A program made the position numbers and the translations under genes. Below the pieces are notes generated by a model that saw only the letters and a program-made list of their open reading frames with translations, did not search any database and was not told the origin of the DNA. Shown piece by piece: positions 56,956 through 64,000 of a DNA stretch of 64,000 nucleotides (within the stretch, counting starts at the first letter, position 1; each line of letters begins with the position of its first letter). The stretch is from assembly GCF_014647875.1 (NCBI RefSeq), contig NZ_BMQA01000003.1, positions 310,001 to 374,000 of the forward strand, written 5' to 3'. This stretch comes from Streptomyces brasiliensis (GTDB taxonomy: Bacteria; Actinomycetota; Actinomycetes; Streptomycetales; Streptomycetaceae).

Positions 56956-59900
56956 ATGGTCAGCTCCGCACGCCGAGCCCTCGACGGCTTCTCCCCCGCG
57001 ACCCGCGGCTGGTTCACGGGGGCCTTTTCCGCGCCCACCGCGGCCCAGGCGGGCGCGTGGCAGGCCATCGGCCAGGGCTCGGACGTGCTGGTGGTGGCCC
57101 CGACCGGCTCCGGCAAGACGCTGGCCGCGTTCCTCGCCGCCCTGGACCAGCTCGCCTCGACCCCGCACCCGGCCGACCCGAAGAAGCGCTGCCGCGTGCT
57201 GTACGTCTCACCGCTCAAGGCCCTCGCGGTCGACGTGGAGCGCAATCTGCGCAGCCCGCTGACCGGCATCCGCCAGGAGTCGGTGCGCCTCGGCCTGCCC
57301 GAGCCCGAGGTGAAGGTCGGCATCCGCTCCGGCGACACCCCGGCCGCCGAGCGTCGCGCGCTGTCCACACGCCCGCCGGACATCCTCATCACCACCCCCG
57401 AGTCCCTGTTCCTGATGCTGACGTCGGCCACGCGCGACGCACTGACCGGCGTGGAGACGGTGATCCTGGACGAGGTGCACGCGGTCGCGGGCACCAAGCG
57501 CGGCGCGCATCTGGCGCTCTCTCTGGAGCGGCTGGACGAGCTGCTGCCGCGACCGGCCCGCCGCATCGGCCTGTCGGCGACCGTCCGCCCGGTCGACGAG
57601 GTGGCCCGCTATCTCTCGCCGCGCCGCAAGGTGGAGATCGTCCAGCCGAAGTCCGGCAAGGAGTTCGACCTCTCCGTCGTCGTCCCGGTCGAGGACCTGG
57701 GCGAGCTGGGCGGTGCCCCGGTCGCCGACGGCAGCGAGGGCGCGGAGCGGCCGTCGATCTGGCCCCACGTCGAGGAGCGGATCACCGACCTGGTGCAGGC
57801 CCACCGGTCGACGATCGTGTTCGCCAACTCCCGCCGTCTCGCCGAGCGCCTGTGCAACCGGCTCAACGAGATCGCGTACGAGCGGGCGACCGGTGAGTCC
57901 CTGGAGGAGCACCACTCCCCGGCCGAGCTGATGGGCGGCTCGGGCGCGGCCCAGGGCGCGCCGCCGGTGATCGCCCGCGCGCATCACGGCTCGGTGTCCA
58001 AGGAGCAGCGTGCCCTGGTCGAGGAGGACCTGAAGGCCGGCCGCCTCCCGGCCGTGGTCGCCACCTCCAGCCTCGAGCTGGGCATCGACATGGGTGCCGT
58101 CGACCTCGTCGTCCAGGTGGAGTCGCCGCCGTCCGTCGCCTCCGGTCTGCAGCGCGTGGGCCGCGCGGGACACCAGGTGGGCGCGGTCTCCACAGGCGTG
58201 GTCTTCCCGAAGTACCGCGGCGACCTCGTGCAGGCCGCCGTGGTCACCGAGCGGATGCGCACCGGCGCCATCGAGTCCCTGAGGGTGCCCGCCAACCCGC
58301 TGGACGTCCTGGCGCAGCAGCTGGTGGCCATGACGGCGCTGGACACCTGGCAGGTCGACGATCTGCTGGCCACCGTCCGCCGGGCCGCGCCGTTCGCCTC
58401 GCTGCCGGAGTCGGCGTTCACGGCGGTCCTCGACATGCTCGCAGGCCGCTACCCGTCGGACGCGTTCGCGGAGCTGCGCCCGCGCGTGGTGTGGGACCGC
58501 GTCGCCGGTACGGTCACAGGCCGCCCCGGCGCGCAGCGTCTCGCCGTCACCTCCGGCGGCACGATCCCGGACCGCGGGCTCTTCGGGGTCTTCCTCGCCG
58601 GCGCCGACCCCAAGAAGGGCGGCGGCCGGGTCGGCGAGCTGGACGAGGAGATGGTCTACGAGTCGCGCGTGGGGGACGTCTTCACGCTGGGCACGAGTTC
58701 GTGGCGCATCGAGGACATCACGCGCGACCGCGTCCTGGTCTCCCCGGCGCCGGGCGTGCCGGGCCGGCTGCCGTTCTGGAAGGGCGACCAGCTGGGCCGC
58801 CCGCTCGAACTGGGCCGCGCGGTGGGCGCGTTCCTGCGCGAGGTCGGCTCGTTGCCCAAGGACGACGCCCGGCTGCGCCTGCTGGCCGCGGGCCTGGACG
58901 CCTGGGCGGCGGACAACGTGCTGTCGTATCTGGACGAGCAGCGCGAGGCCTGCGGGCACGTCCCGGACGACCGCACGATCGTCGTGGAGCGCTTCCGCGA
59001 CGAGCTGGGCGACTGGCGGGTGGTCGTCCACTCCCCCTTCGGCGCCCAGGTCCACGCCCCCTGGGCCCTCGCTCTCGGCGCCCGCCTTTCCGAGCGGTAC
59101 GGCATGGACGCCCAGGTCATGCACGCCGACGACGGCATCGTGCTGCGCCTGCCGGACGCCGACCTCATGGGTCTGGACCTGCTCGACCAGGAGCCCATGA
59201 AGGCAGGCACCGAATACGACGCCGAGCAGGCGCCCGTAGGCGCGGCGGACGTCGCCTTCGACAAGGGCGAGGTCGACCAGATCGTCACCGACCAGGTGGG
59301 CGGCTCGGCCCTGTTCGCCTCCCGGTTCCGCGAGTGCGCCGCCCGCGCGCTGCTGCTGCCGCGCCGCAACCCCGGCAAGCGCACCCCGCTGTGGCAGCAG
59401 CGCCAGCGGGCCGCCCAACTGCTCCAGGTGGCGAGCGAGTTCGGCTCGTTCCCGATCGTCCTGGAGGCGGTCCGCGAGTGCCTCCAGGACGTCTTCGACG
59501 TTCCCGGGCTCGTCGAGCTGATGGGCGACGTCGAGTCCCGCAAGGTCCGCCTGGTCGAGGTCACCACCCCGGAGCCGTCCCCCTTCGCCCGCTCCCTGCT
59601 GTTCGGCTACGTCGCCCAGTTCCTGTACGAGGGCGACTCGCCGCTCGCCGAACGCCGCGCCGCCGCCCTGTCCCTGGACTCCCGGCTGCTGGCCGAGCTG
59701 CTCGGCCAGGCGGAGCTGCGGGAGCTGCTCGACGCGGAGGTGCTGACCGAGCTGGAGCGGGAGCTGCAGTGGCTCACCGAGGACCGCCGCGTCAAGGACG
59801 CCGAGGGCGTCGCCGACCTGCTGCGGCTGCTCGGCCCGCTCACGGACGCCGAGTTGGCCGAGCGCGGCGCCGAACCGCACTGGGCGAAGGACCTGGCCGG

Positions 59901-61908
59901 CGCCCGCCGCGCGATCCGGGTGCGCATCGCCGGTGCCGACCACTGGGCGGCGGTCGAGGACGCCGGCCGCCTGCGCGACGCCCTCGGCACGGCGCTGCCG
60001 GTCGGTGTCCCCGAGGCCTTCACCGAGCCGGTCAAGGACCCGCTCGGCGACCTCCTCGCCCGCTACGCCCGCACGCACGGCCCGTTCACGTCGGCCACCG
60101 CGGCCGCCCGTTTCGGCCTGGGCGTGGCGGTCACCGAGGGCGCCCTGCAGCGGCTCGCGGCGAACGGCCGTGTCGTCCAAGGGGAGTTCCATCCCGCGGG
60201 CATCGGTCAGGAGTGGTGCGACGCGGCCGTACTGCGCCGCCTGCGCCGCCGCTCCCTGGCCGCCCTGCGCCATGAGCTGGAGCCGGTGCCGCCCGCCGCG
60301 TTGGCTCAGTTCCTGCCGCAGTGGCAGCACATCGGCAAGGGACACGGTCTGCGCGGCATCGACGGACTGGTGCGCGCCGTCGAGCAGTTGCAGGGCGCGT
60401 CCGTGCCGGCGTCCGCGCTGGAGAAACTGATCCTGCCGTCGCGCGTGGCGAACTACACCGCGTCGATGCTCGACGAACTCACCTCGGCCGGCGAGATCGT
60501 CTGGGCCGGAGCGGGCGCCCTGCCCGGCAAGGACGGCTGGGTCTCGCTCTACCTGGCGGACGCGGCCCCGCTCCTCCTGCCGCCGCCCCACCCGTTGGAG
60601 CTGACCGCGGTCCACCAGTCCGTCCTGGACGCCCTCTCCGGCGGCTACGGCCTGTTCTTCCGGCAGATCGCCGACCAGGTCCGCGCCACTACCCATCCGG
60701 ACGCGACCGATCCCCAACTGGCCGACGCCGTATGGGACCTGGCCTGGTCCGGGCGGCTGACCAACGACACGCTCGCCCCGATGCGCTCCCTGCTGGGTTC
60801 CGGCCGCACCGCGGGCGCCACGGCCCACCGCGCCAAGCGGACCGTCCCGCGCGGTCGTTACGGCTCTCTGACGGCCGCCGCCCGCCCCGCCTCGCGCAGC
60901 GGCCCGCCGACCGTCGCCGGCCGCTGGTCTCTGCTGCCGCACCGCGAACCGGACACGACCGTGCGCGGCCACGCCCTGGCCCGCACCCTCCTGGACCGGC
61001 ACGGCGTGGTCACCCGCGGGGCGGTCTCCGCGGAGGGCGTCGAGGGCGGTTTCTCGGCGGTGTACCGGATCCTGTCCGTCTTCGAGGAGAGCGGTCAGGC
61101 CCGCCGCGGCTATGTCGTGGAGGGGCTCGGCGCCGCCCAGTTCGCGATGGACGGTGCCGTGGACCGCCTGCGCGCGGTGTCCAACGCCCGCGACCGGGGT
61201 GAGGGGCTGCCCGGCCCGGACCTCGGCACCGTGAGCCGGCCCGACGGCTCGCCCGCCGACGACTTCATGAGCCCGGCCGACGGCTCACCCGACGTCGGCT
61301 TCGCCCCCTTCAGCCCGGACGGCGACTTCGCGGGACGGCCCGCCGACCACCGCCCCGCCCCCGGCGACTACATCTCCCCGAAGGACTACGCCACGCCCGG
61401 CTACGGCGGCCCCCGAGGCGGCAGCGGCACCACCGACTCCGGCTTCCCCTACGGCGCCCCCGCCCTCCCGTACAGCGCAGGCCAAGGGGGCCGCCGTGGC
61501 CGTACCCCGTCCGCCGACACCCGAGCGGTCGTCCTCGCCGCGGCCGACCCCGCCAACGCCTACGGCTCCGCCCTCCCCTGGCCCGAGCCGCCGACCGGGG
61601 CCGGACACAAGCCGGGCCGCAAGGCGGGCTCGCTGGTGGTGCTGGTGGACGGTGAGCTGACGCTCTACATGGAGCGCGGCGGCAAGACCCTGCTGGCCTG
61701 GCCCTCCGCCCCGGACACCACGGCCACCGACGACCCCAGCCTGCGGCCCGCCGCCGAAGCGCTGGCCGCGGCCGCGCGCGCGGGCAGCCTCGGCACGGTC
61801 ACGGTGGAGCGCGTCAACGGCGCCTCGGCCCTGACCTCCCCGTTCGGCACCCTCCTGGAGGCGGCGGGCTTCATCGCGACCCCGCGCGGCCTGCGCCTGA
61901 GAGCATGA
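56956..61908 (+). CDS. lhr: Lhr-type large ATP-dependent DNA helicase
   Basis: 1650 aa. It has two RecA-like domains: Walker A VVAPTGSGKTLAAFLAAL (~46-63), DEVH box in VILDEVHAVAGTKRGAHLA, SAT motif GLSATVRPVDEVARYLSP, and motif VI GLQRVGRAGHQVG. A winged-helix/beta-barrel Lhr-core follows, then the extended C-terminal Lhr region (EWCDAAVLRRLRRRSLAALR; QFLPQWQHIG). Bacterial Lhr is a 3'-5' DNA/RNA-hybrid unwinding motor, DNA-damage inducible in mycobacteria. Residues ~1420-1520 are a Pro/Gly/Asp-rich insertion. Followed 44 bp later by nei2 on the same strand, as in mycobacteria, suggesting a shared repair function. Confidence 0.94.
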   Translation: MVSSARRALDGFSPATRGWFTGAFSAPTAAQAGAWQAIGQGSDVLVVAPTGSGKTLAAFLAALDQLASTPHPADPKKRCRVLYVSPLKALAVDVERNLRSPLTGIRQESVRLGLPEPEVKVGIRSGDTPAAERRALSTRPPDILITTPESLFLMLTSATRDALTGVETVILDEVHAVAGTKRGAHLALSLERLDELLPRPARRIGLSATVRPVDEVARYLSPRRKVEIVQPKSGKEFDLSVVVPVEDLGELGGAPVADGSEGAERPSIWPHVEERITDLVQAHRSTIVFANSRRLAERLCNRLNEIAYERATGESLEEHHSPAELMGGSGAAQGAPPVIARAHHGSVSKEQRALVEEDLKAGRLPAVVATSSLELGIDMGAVDLVVQVESPPSVASGLQRVGRAGHQVGAVSTGVVFPKYRGDLVQAAVVTERMRTGAIESLRVPANPLDVLAQQLVAMTALDTWQVDDLLATVRRAAPFASLPESAFTAVLDMLAGRYPSDAFAELRPRVVWDRVAGTVTGRPGAQRLAVTSGGTIPDRGLFGVFLAGADPKKGGGRVGELDEEMVYESRVGDVFTLGTSSWRIEDITRDRVLVSPAPGVPGRLPFWKGDQLGRPLELGRAVGAFLREVGSLPKDDARLRLLAAGLDAWAADNVLSYLDEQREACGHVPDDRTIVVERFRDELGDWRVVVHSPFGAQVHAPWALALGARLSERYGMDAQVMHADDGIVLRLPDADLMGLDLLDQEPMKAGTEYDAEQAPVGAADVAFDKGEVDQIVTDQVGGSALFASRFRECAARALLLPRRNPGKRTPLWQQRQRAAQLLQVASEFGSFPIVLEAVRECLQDVFDVPGLVELMGDVESRKVRLVEVTTPEPSPFARSLLFGYVAQFLYEGDSPLAERRAAALSLDSRLLAELLGQAELRELLDAEVLTELERELQWLTEDRRVKDAEGVADLLRLLGPLTDAELAERGAEPHWAKDLAGARRAIRVRIAGADHWAAVEDAGRLRDALGTALPVGVPEAFTEPVKDPLGDLLARYARTHGPFTSATAAARFGLGVAVTEGALQRLAANGRVVQGEFHPAGIGQEWCDAAVLRRLRRRSLAALRHELEPVPPAALAQFLPQWQHIGKGHGLRGIDGLVRAVEQLQGASVPASALEKLILPSRVANYTASMLDELTSAGEIVWAGAGALPGKDGWVSLYLADAAPLLLPPPHPLELTAVHQSVLDALSGGYGLFFRQIADQVRATTHPDATDPQLADAVWDLAWSGRLTNDTLAPMRSLLGSGRTAGATAHRAKRTVPRGRYGSLTAAARPASRSGPPTVAGRWSLLPHREPDTTVRGHALARTLLDRHGVVTRGAVSAEGVEGGFSAVYRILSVFEESGQARRGYVVEGLGAAQFAMDGAVDRLRAVSNARDRGEGLPGPDLGTVSRPDGSPADDFMSPADGSPDVGFAPFSPDGDFAGRPADHRPAPGDYISPKDYATPGYGGPRGGSGTTDSGFPYGAPALPYSAGQGGRRGRTPSADTRAVVLAAADPANAYGSALPWPEPPTGAGHKPGRKAGSLVVLVDGELTLYMERGGKTLLAWPSAPDTTATDDPSLRPAAEALAAAARAGSLGTVTVERVNGASALTSPFGTLLEAAGFIATPRGLRLRA

Positions 61909-61952
61909 GACCGCCCGCACCCCCGCCGCTCTCCCCGTGTCACCCTTGAGCC

Positions 61953-62795
61953 ATGCCCGAAGGTGACACGGTCTGGCAGACCGCGAGGCGGCTGCACGGC
62001 GCGCTCGCGGGCCGCGTGCTGACCCGCAGCGACCTGAGGGTGCCCAGATACGCCACGGTCGACCTCACCGGCCGTACGGTCCTCGACGTCACCCCGCGCG
62101 GCAAGCACCTGCTCACCCGCATCGAGGGCGGCCTGACGCTGCACTCGCACCTGAGGATGGACGGCGCCTGGAAGGTGTACGAAAACGGGCGGCGCTGGAG
62201 CGGCGGCCCGGCCCACCAGATCCGTGTGATCCTCGGCACCGAGGACCGCACGGCGGTCGGGTACCGCCTGCCGGTCCTCGACCTCCTGCGCACCACCGAC
62301 GAGTCCCGCGCCGTGGGCCACCTCGGCCCCGATCTCCTGGGCCCGGACTGGGACCCGGAGCGTGCCCTCGCCAACCTCCTGGCCGACGCGGCCCGGCCCC
62401 TCGGCGAGGCCCTGCTGGACCAGCGCAACCTCGCCGGCATCGGCAACATCTACAAGTCAGAGCTGTGCTTCCTGATCGGCGCCACCCCGTGGCTGCCCGT
62501 GGGCGCGCTGCCCGCCGACCGCGCGGCGAAGCTGCCGGTGCTCGCCAAGAGGCTCATGGAGGCCAACCGCGACCTTCCGGTGCGCAGCACCACGGGTCGG
62601 CGCGGCCAGGACCTGTTCGTTTACGGCCGCGCGCCCCGCCCCTGTCTGCGCTGCCACACCCCGATCCGCGCGGCCGACCAGGGCGACGGCTCCCGGGAAC
62701 GCCCCACCTACTGGTGCCCGGCCTGCCAGCACGGCCCCGCCCCGGCACCGGGCTCCCCGCAGGCACGCCGGATCCGCCCCCGCACGACCGACTGA
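61953..62795 (+). CDS. nei2: Endonuclease VIII-like DNA glycosylase (Nei2, Fpg/Nei family)
   Basis: 280 aa. MPEGDTVWQTARRLHGALAG supplies the catalytic Pro2 and Glu3; MPEGDT is the Nei, not Fpg, form. Other features: TPRGKHLLTRIEGGLTLHSH, LDQRNLAGIGNIYKSELCFL (helix-two-turn-helix) and the zinc finger with CLRCHTPIRA and YWCPACQ. It excises oxidised pyrimidines and cleaves the abasic site. A short basic tail follows. Probably co-transcribed with lhr. Confidence 0.93.
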   Translation: MPEGDTVWQTARRLHGALAGRVLTRSDLRVPRYATVDLTGRTVLDVTPRGKHLLTRIEGGLTLHSHLRMDGAWKVYENGRRWSGGPAHQIRVILGTEDRTAVGYRLPVLDLLRTTDESRAVGHLGPDLLGPDWDPERALANLLADAARPLGEALLDQRNLAGIGNIYKSELCFLIGATPWLPVGALPADRAAKLPVLAKRLMEANRDLPVRSTTGRRGQDLFVYGRAPRPCLRCHTPIRAADQGDGSRERPTYWCPACQHGPAPAPGSPQARRIRPRTTD

Positions 62796-62854
62796 CGACG
62801 GCCCATCGGTGACGACGGATCCGGACGGCCGATTGACGACGATTGATTGACGAC
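62793..62854 (+). repeat. Four copies of tgacgac after the nei2 stop
   Basis: tgacgac begins at 62793 (includes the stop codon), 62810, 62834 and 62848; the last two extend to gattgacgac. Spacing 17, 24 and 14 bp. Short and degenerate. Confidence 0.5.
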
Positions 62855-63647
62855 CCGTCAGAAATGCTCGTACGGTCCCCTCATACCCGTCAAGGCGTAC
62901 GACCTCACCGGACGCACCGCATTCGTCACCGGCGCCGCGAGCGGCATCGGCCGGGCCTCGGCCGTGCTGCTGGCCGAGGCGGGTGCGACGGTGCACTGCG
63001 CGGACCGGGACCGGGAGGGCCTGCACGAGACGGCGACCCTCATCAAGGACCAGGGCGGCACCGCCCCCCTCCACCCGCTCGACATCACCGACCGGACGCT
63101 GCTGCGGGAGGCCGTCCGCTCCTGCGAGCGGCTGGACGTGATGGGGGCGATCGCCGGGATCATGCACAGCAGCCCGGTCCTGGAGACCCGCGACGAGGAC
63201 CTCGACCGGGTCCTGGACGTCAACTTCAAGGGCGTGCTGTACGCGTGTCAGGAGGGGGCCCTGCTGATGCTCGACCGCGGCACCCGGGGCAGCATCGTCA
63301 CCATGGCGTCGGGCGCCGTGGACACCGGCGGTCCGGGGCTGCTGTGCTACGGCGCGGCCAAAGCTGCCGTGGTGCAGCTGACCAAGACGCTGGCGACCGA
63401 GCTCGGCCAGCACGGTATCCGGGTCAACGCGGTGGCCCCGGGCTGGATCCGCACACCCATGACGGACCGTCACGACGAGGGGCAACAGGCGCAGACCGAG
63501 GCCCTGATGGCCCGGGTGTCACCGCTGGGCCGCGTCGGCGAGGCGGACGACATCGCGCACGCCGTGCTTCATCTGGCGTCCGATGCCTCGTCGTTCACGA
63601 CGGGTCAGATCCTCCGCCCGAACGGGGGTGTGGCGATGCCTTGGTGA
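62847..63647 (+). CDS. Short-chain dehydrogenase/reductase (SDR)
   Basis: A 266-aa classical SDR. Cofactor motif GxxxGxG is in FVTGAASGIGRASAVLLAEA; the acidic residue in HCADRDREG indicates NAD preference. Active-site residues: S in VTMASGAVDT, and YxxxK in GLLCYGAAKAAVVQLTKTLA. The NAG-type motif is IAGIMHS, and PGWIRTPM completes the fold. No good start codon lies just before VKAYDLTGRTAFV. The nearest in-frame start is the TTG at 62847 with no clear ribosome site; an ATA at 62883 sits where homologues would have ATG. Substrate unknown. Confidence 0.83.
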   Translation: MTTRQKCSYGPLIPVKAYDLTGRTAFVTGAASGIGRASAVLLAEAGATVHCADRDREGLHETATLIKDQGGTAPLHPLDITDRTLLREAVRSCERLDVMGAIAGIMHSSPVLETRDEDLDRVLDVNFKGVLYACQEGALLMLDRGTRGSIVTMASGAVDTGGPGLLCYGAAKAAVVQLTKTLATELGQHGIRVNAVAPGWIRTPMTDRHDEGQQAQTEALMARVSPLGRVGEADDIAHAVLHLASDASSFTTGQILRPNGGVAMPW

Positions 63648-63876
63648 CGTTCCCCGCCCGCCAGGCCACCACCCAGCGCTCCGGCCCGACGGCTCCCGCG
63701 GCCCGCGCCTTCGGCACGCAGTGCACCGGCAGCAGGCTCAGCCCCCACCCGCCGGCCGCAACGGCGCCCTCCACCAGCCCGGCGTCCGCCCCCAGCACGA
63801 TCCGCAGCACGGCCCACCACCACATCGCCCCGACGCCCAGGACGACCCCCCATCGCACCGCCCGCCGCACCACCAT
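63595..63876 (-). CDS. Small membrane protein of unknown function (93 aa)
   Basis: Begins MVVRRAVRWGVVLGVGAMWW at ATG 63876 with GGGAGG nine bases upstream, a strong site. One or two membrane segments: VVLGVGAMWWWAVLRIVLGA and LVEGAVAAGGWGLSLLPVH. The last 53 bp overlap the SDR gene tail to tail. The hydrophobic profile and good ribosome site argue it is real. The 124 bp from 63877 to the window end show no complete gene. Confidence 0.55.
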   Translation of the reverse strand: MVVRRAVRWGVVLGVGAMWWWAVLRIVLGADAGLVEGAVAAGGWGLSLLPVHCVPKARAAGAVGPERWVVAWRAGNVTKASPHPRSGGGSDPS

Positions 63877-64000
63877 GCCCGCCACCTCCCGCCGGGACGC
63901 TAGAACGCGGCCCTCACCGCGCGGGAGGGCGCACCAGGGGCACACGAGCGCATCGCCGACGGCGGCCCGGCATGGGCGGTGGGGCTCCCCCGCTCCAGCG

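Noticed and set aside
57208..61002. 1264-codon open frame on the minus strand
   Set aside because: Antisense to lhr; no domain similarity and shadow-like composition.
1..64000. CRISPR arrays, insertion sequences, tRNA or rRNA genes
   Set aside because: No regularly spaced repeats, transposase-like proteins, or cloverleaf/rRNA sequences were seen in reading both strands.

Overview
The window is a high-GC actinobacterial chromosome segment, almost certainly Streptomyces. Codon third positions are strongly G/C. Starts are ATG, GTG or TTG behind GGAG-type ribosome sites. The gene set (nrdR-nrdJ, lexA, dinG-like helicase, hflX, rshA, dapF, miaA, miaB, gluABCD, recA-recX, lhr, nei2) and its order match, from memory, the conserved core region around SCO5815-SCO5760 of Streptomyces coelicolor. 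I see no insertion sequence, prophage, CRISPR array, tRNA or rRNA.

Layout. 1-9.2 kb: end of a RecQ-like helicase with a phosphoribosyltransferase-like tail, rnhB, a TetR/MFS efflux pair with two operators, an ADP-ribosylglycohydrolase/histidine-phosphatase pair, a DUF4937 protein and a TerD-like protein. 9.2-18 kb: a DUF2785 protein, a membrane-anchored protein, B12-dependent ribonucleotide reductase nrdJ with its repressor nrdR (tandem NrdR boxes), lexA (own SOS box) and a DinG-type helicase, the last two meeting in a 68-bp perfect palindrome. 18-23 kb: a compact NIS siderophore locus (acyltransferase, IucA/IucC synthetase, PLP aminotransferase). 23.3-25.9 kb: two tandem paralogous secreted trypsin-like lipoproteins, the second broken by a 2-nt deletion. 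25.9-38.3 kb: hflX, an M1 peptidase, rshA, dapF, miaA, miaB, an orphan MT0933-type antitoxin and a MazG-like protein.

38.4-45.4 kb is a glutamate module: an orphan TAXI-type binding protein, the GluK/GluR-like two-component system, and the gluABCD ABC importer expressed divergently. A flavin monooxygenase follows, then a small cysteine-dissimilation unit (cysteine dioxygenase plus rhodanese) preceded by a short Cys-rich leader peptide. 48-64 kb: recX and recA (SOS box upstream), an AhpD-like protein, membrane proteins, DUF3046, a squalene-cyclase-like repeat protein, AzlCD amino-acid exporter with an AraC regulator, the giant helicase lhr, nei2 glycosylase, an SDR oxidoreductase and a small membrane protein.

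The main theme is DNA metabolism and repair (rqlH-like, rnhB, nrdRJ, lexA, dinG, recA/recX, lhr, nei2) with SOS and NrdR control visible in the sequence. The items most worth following up are the cysteine leader peptide, the TAXI-GluRK-gluABCD arrangement with its candidate operators, the minimal siderophore locus, and the protease pair with an 88-bp identical tract beside a frameshift.
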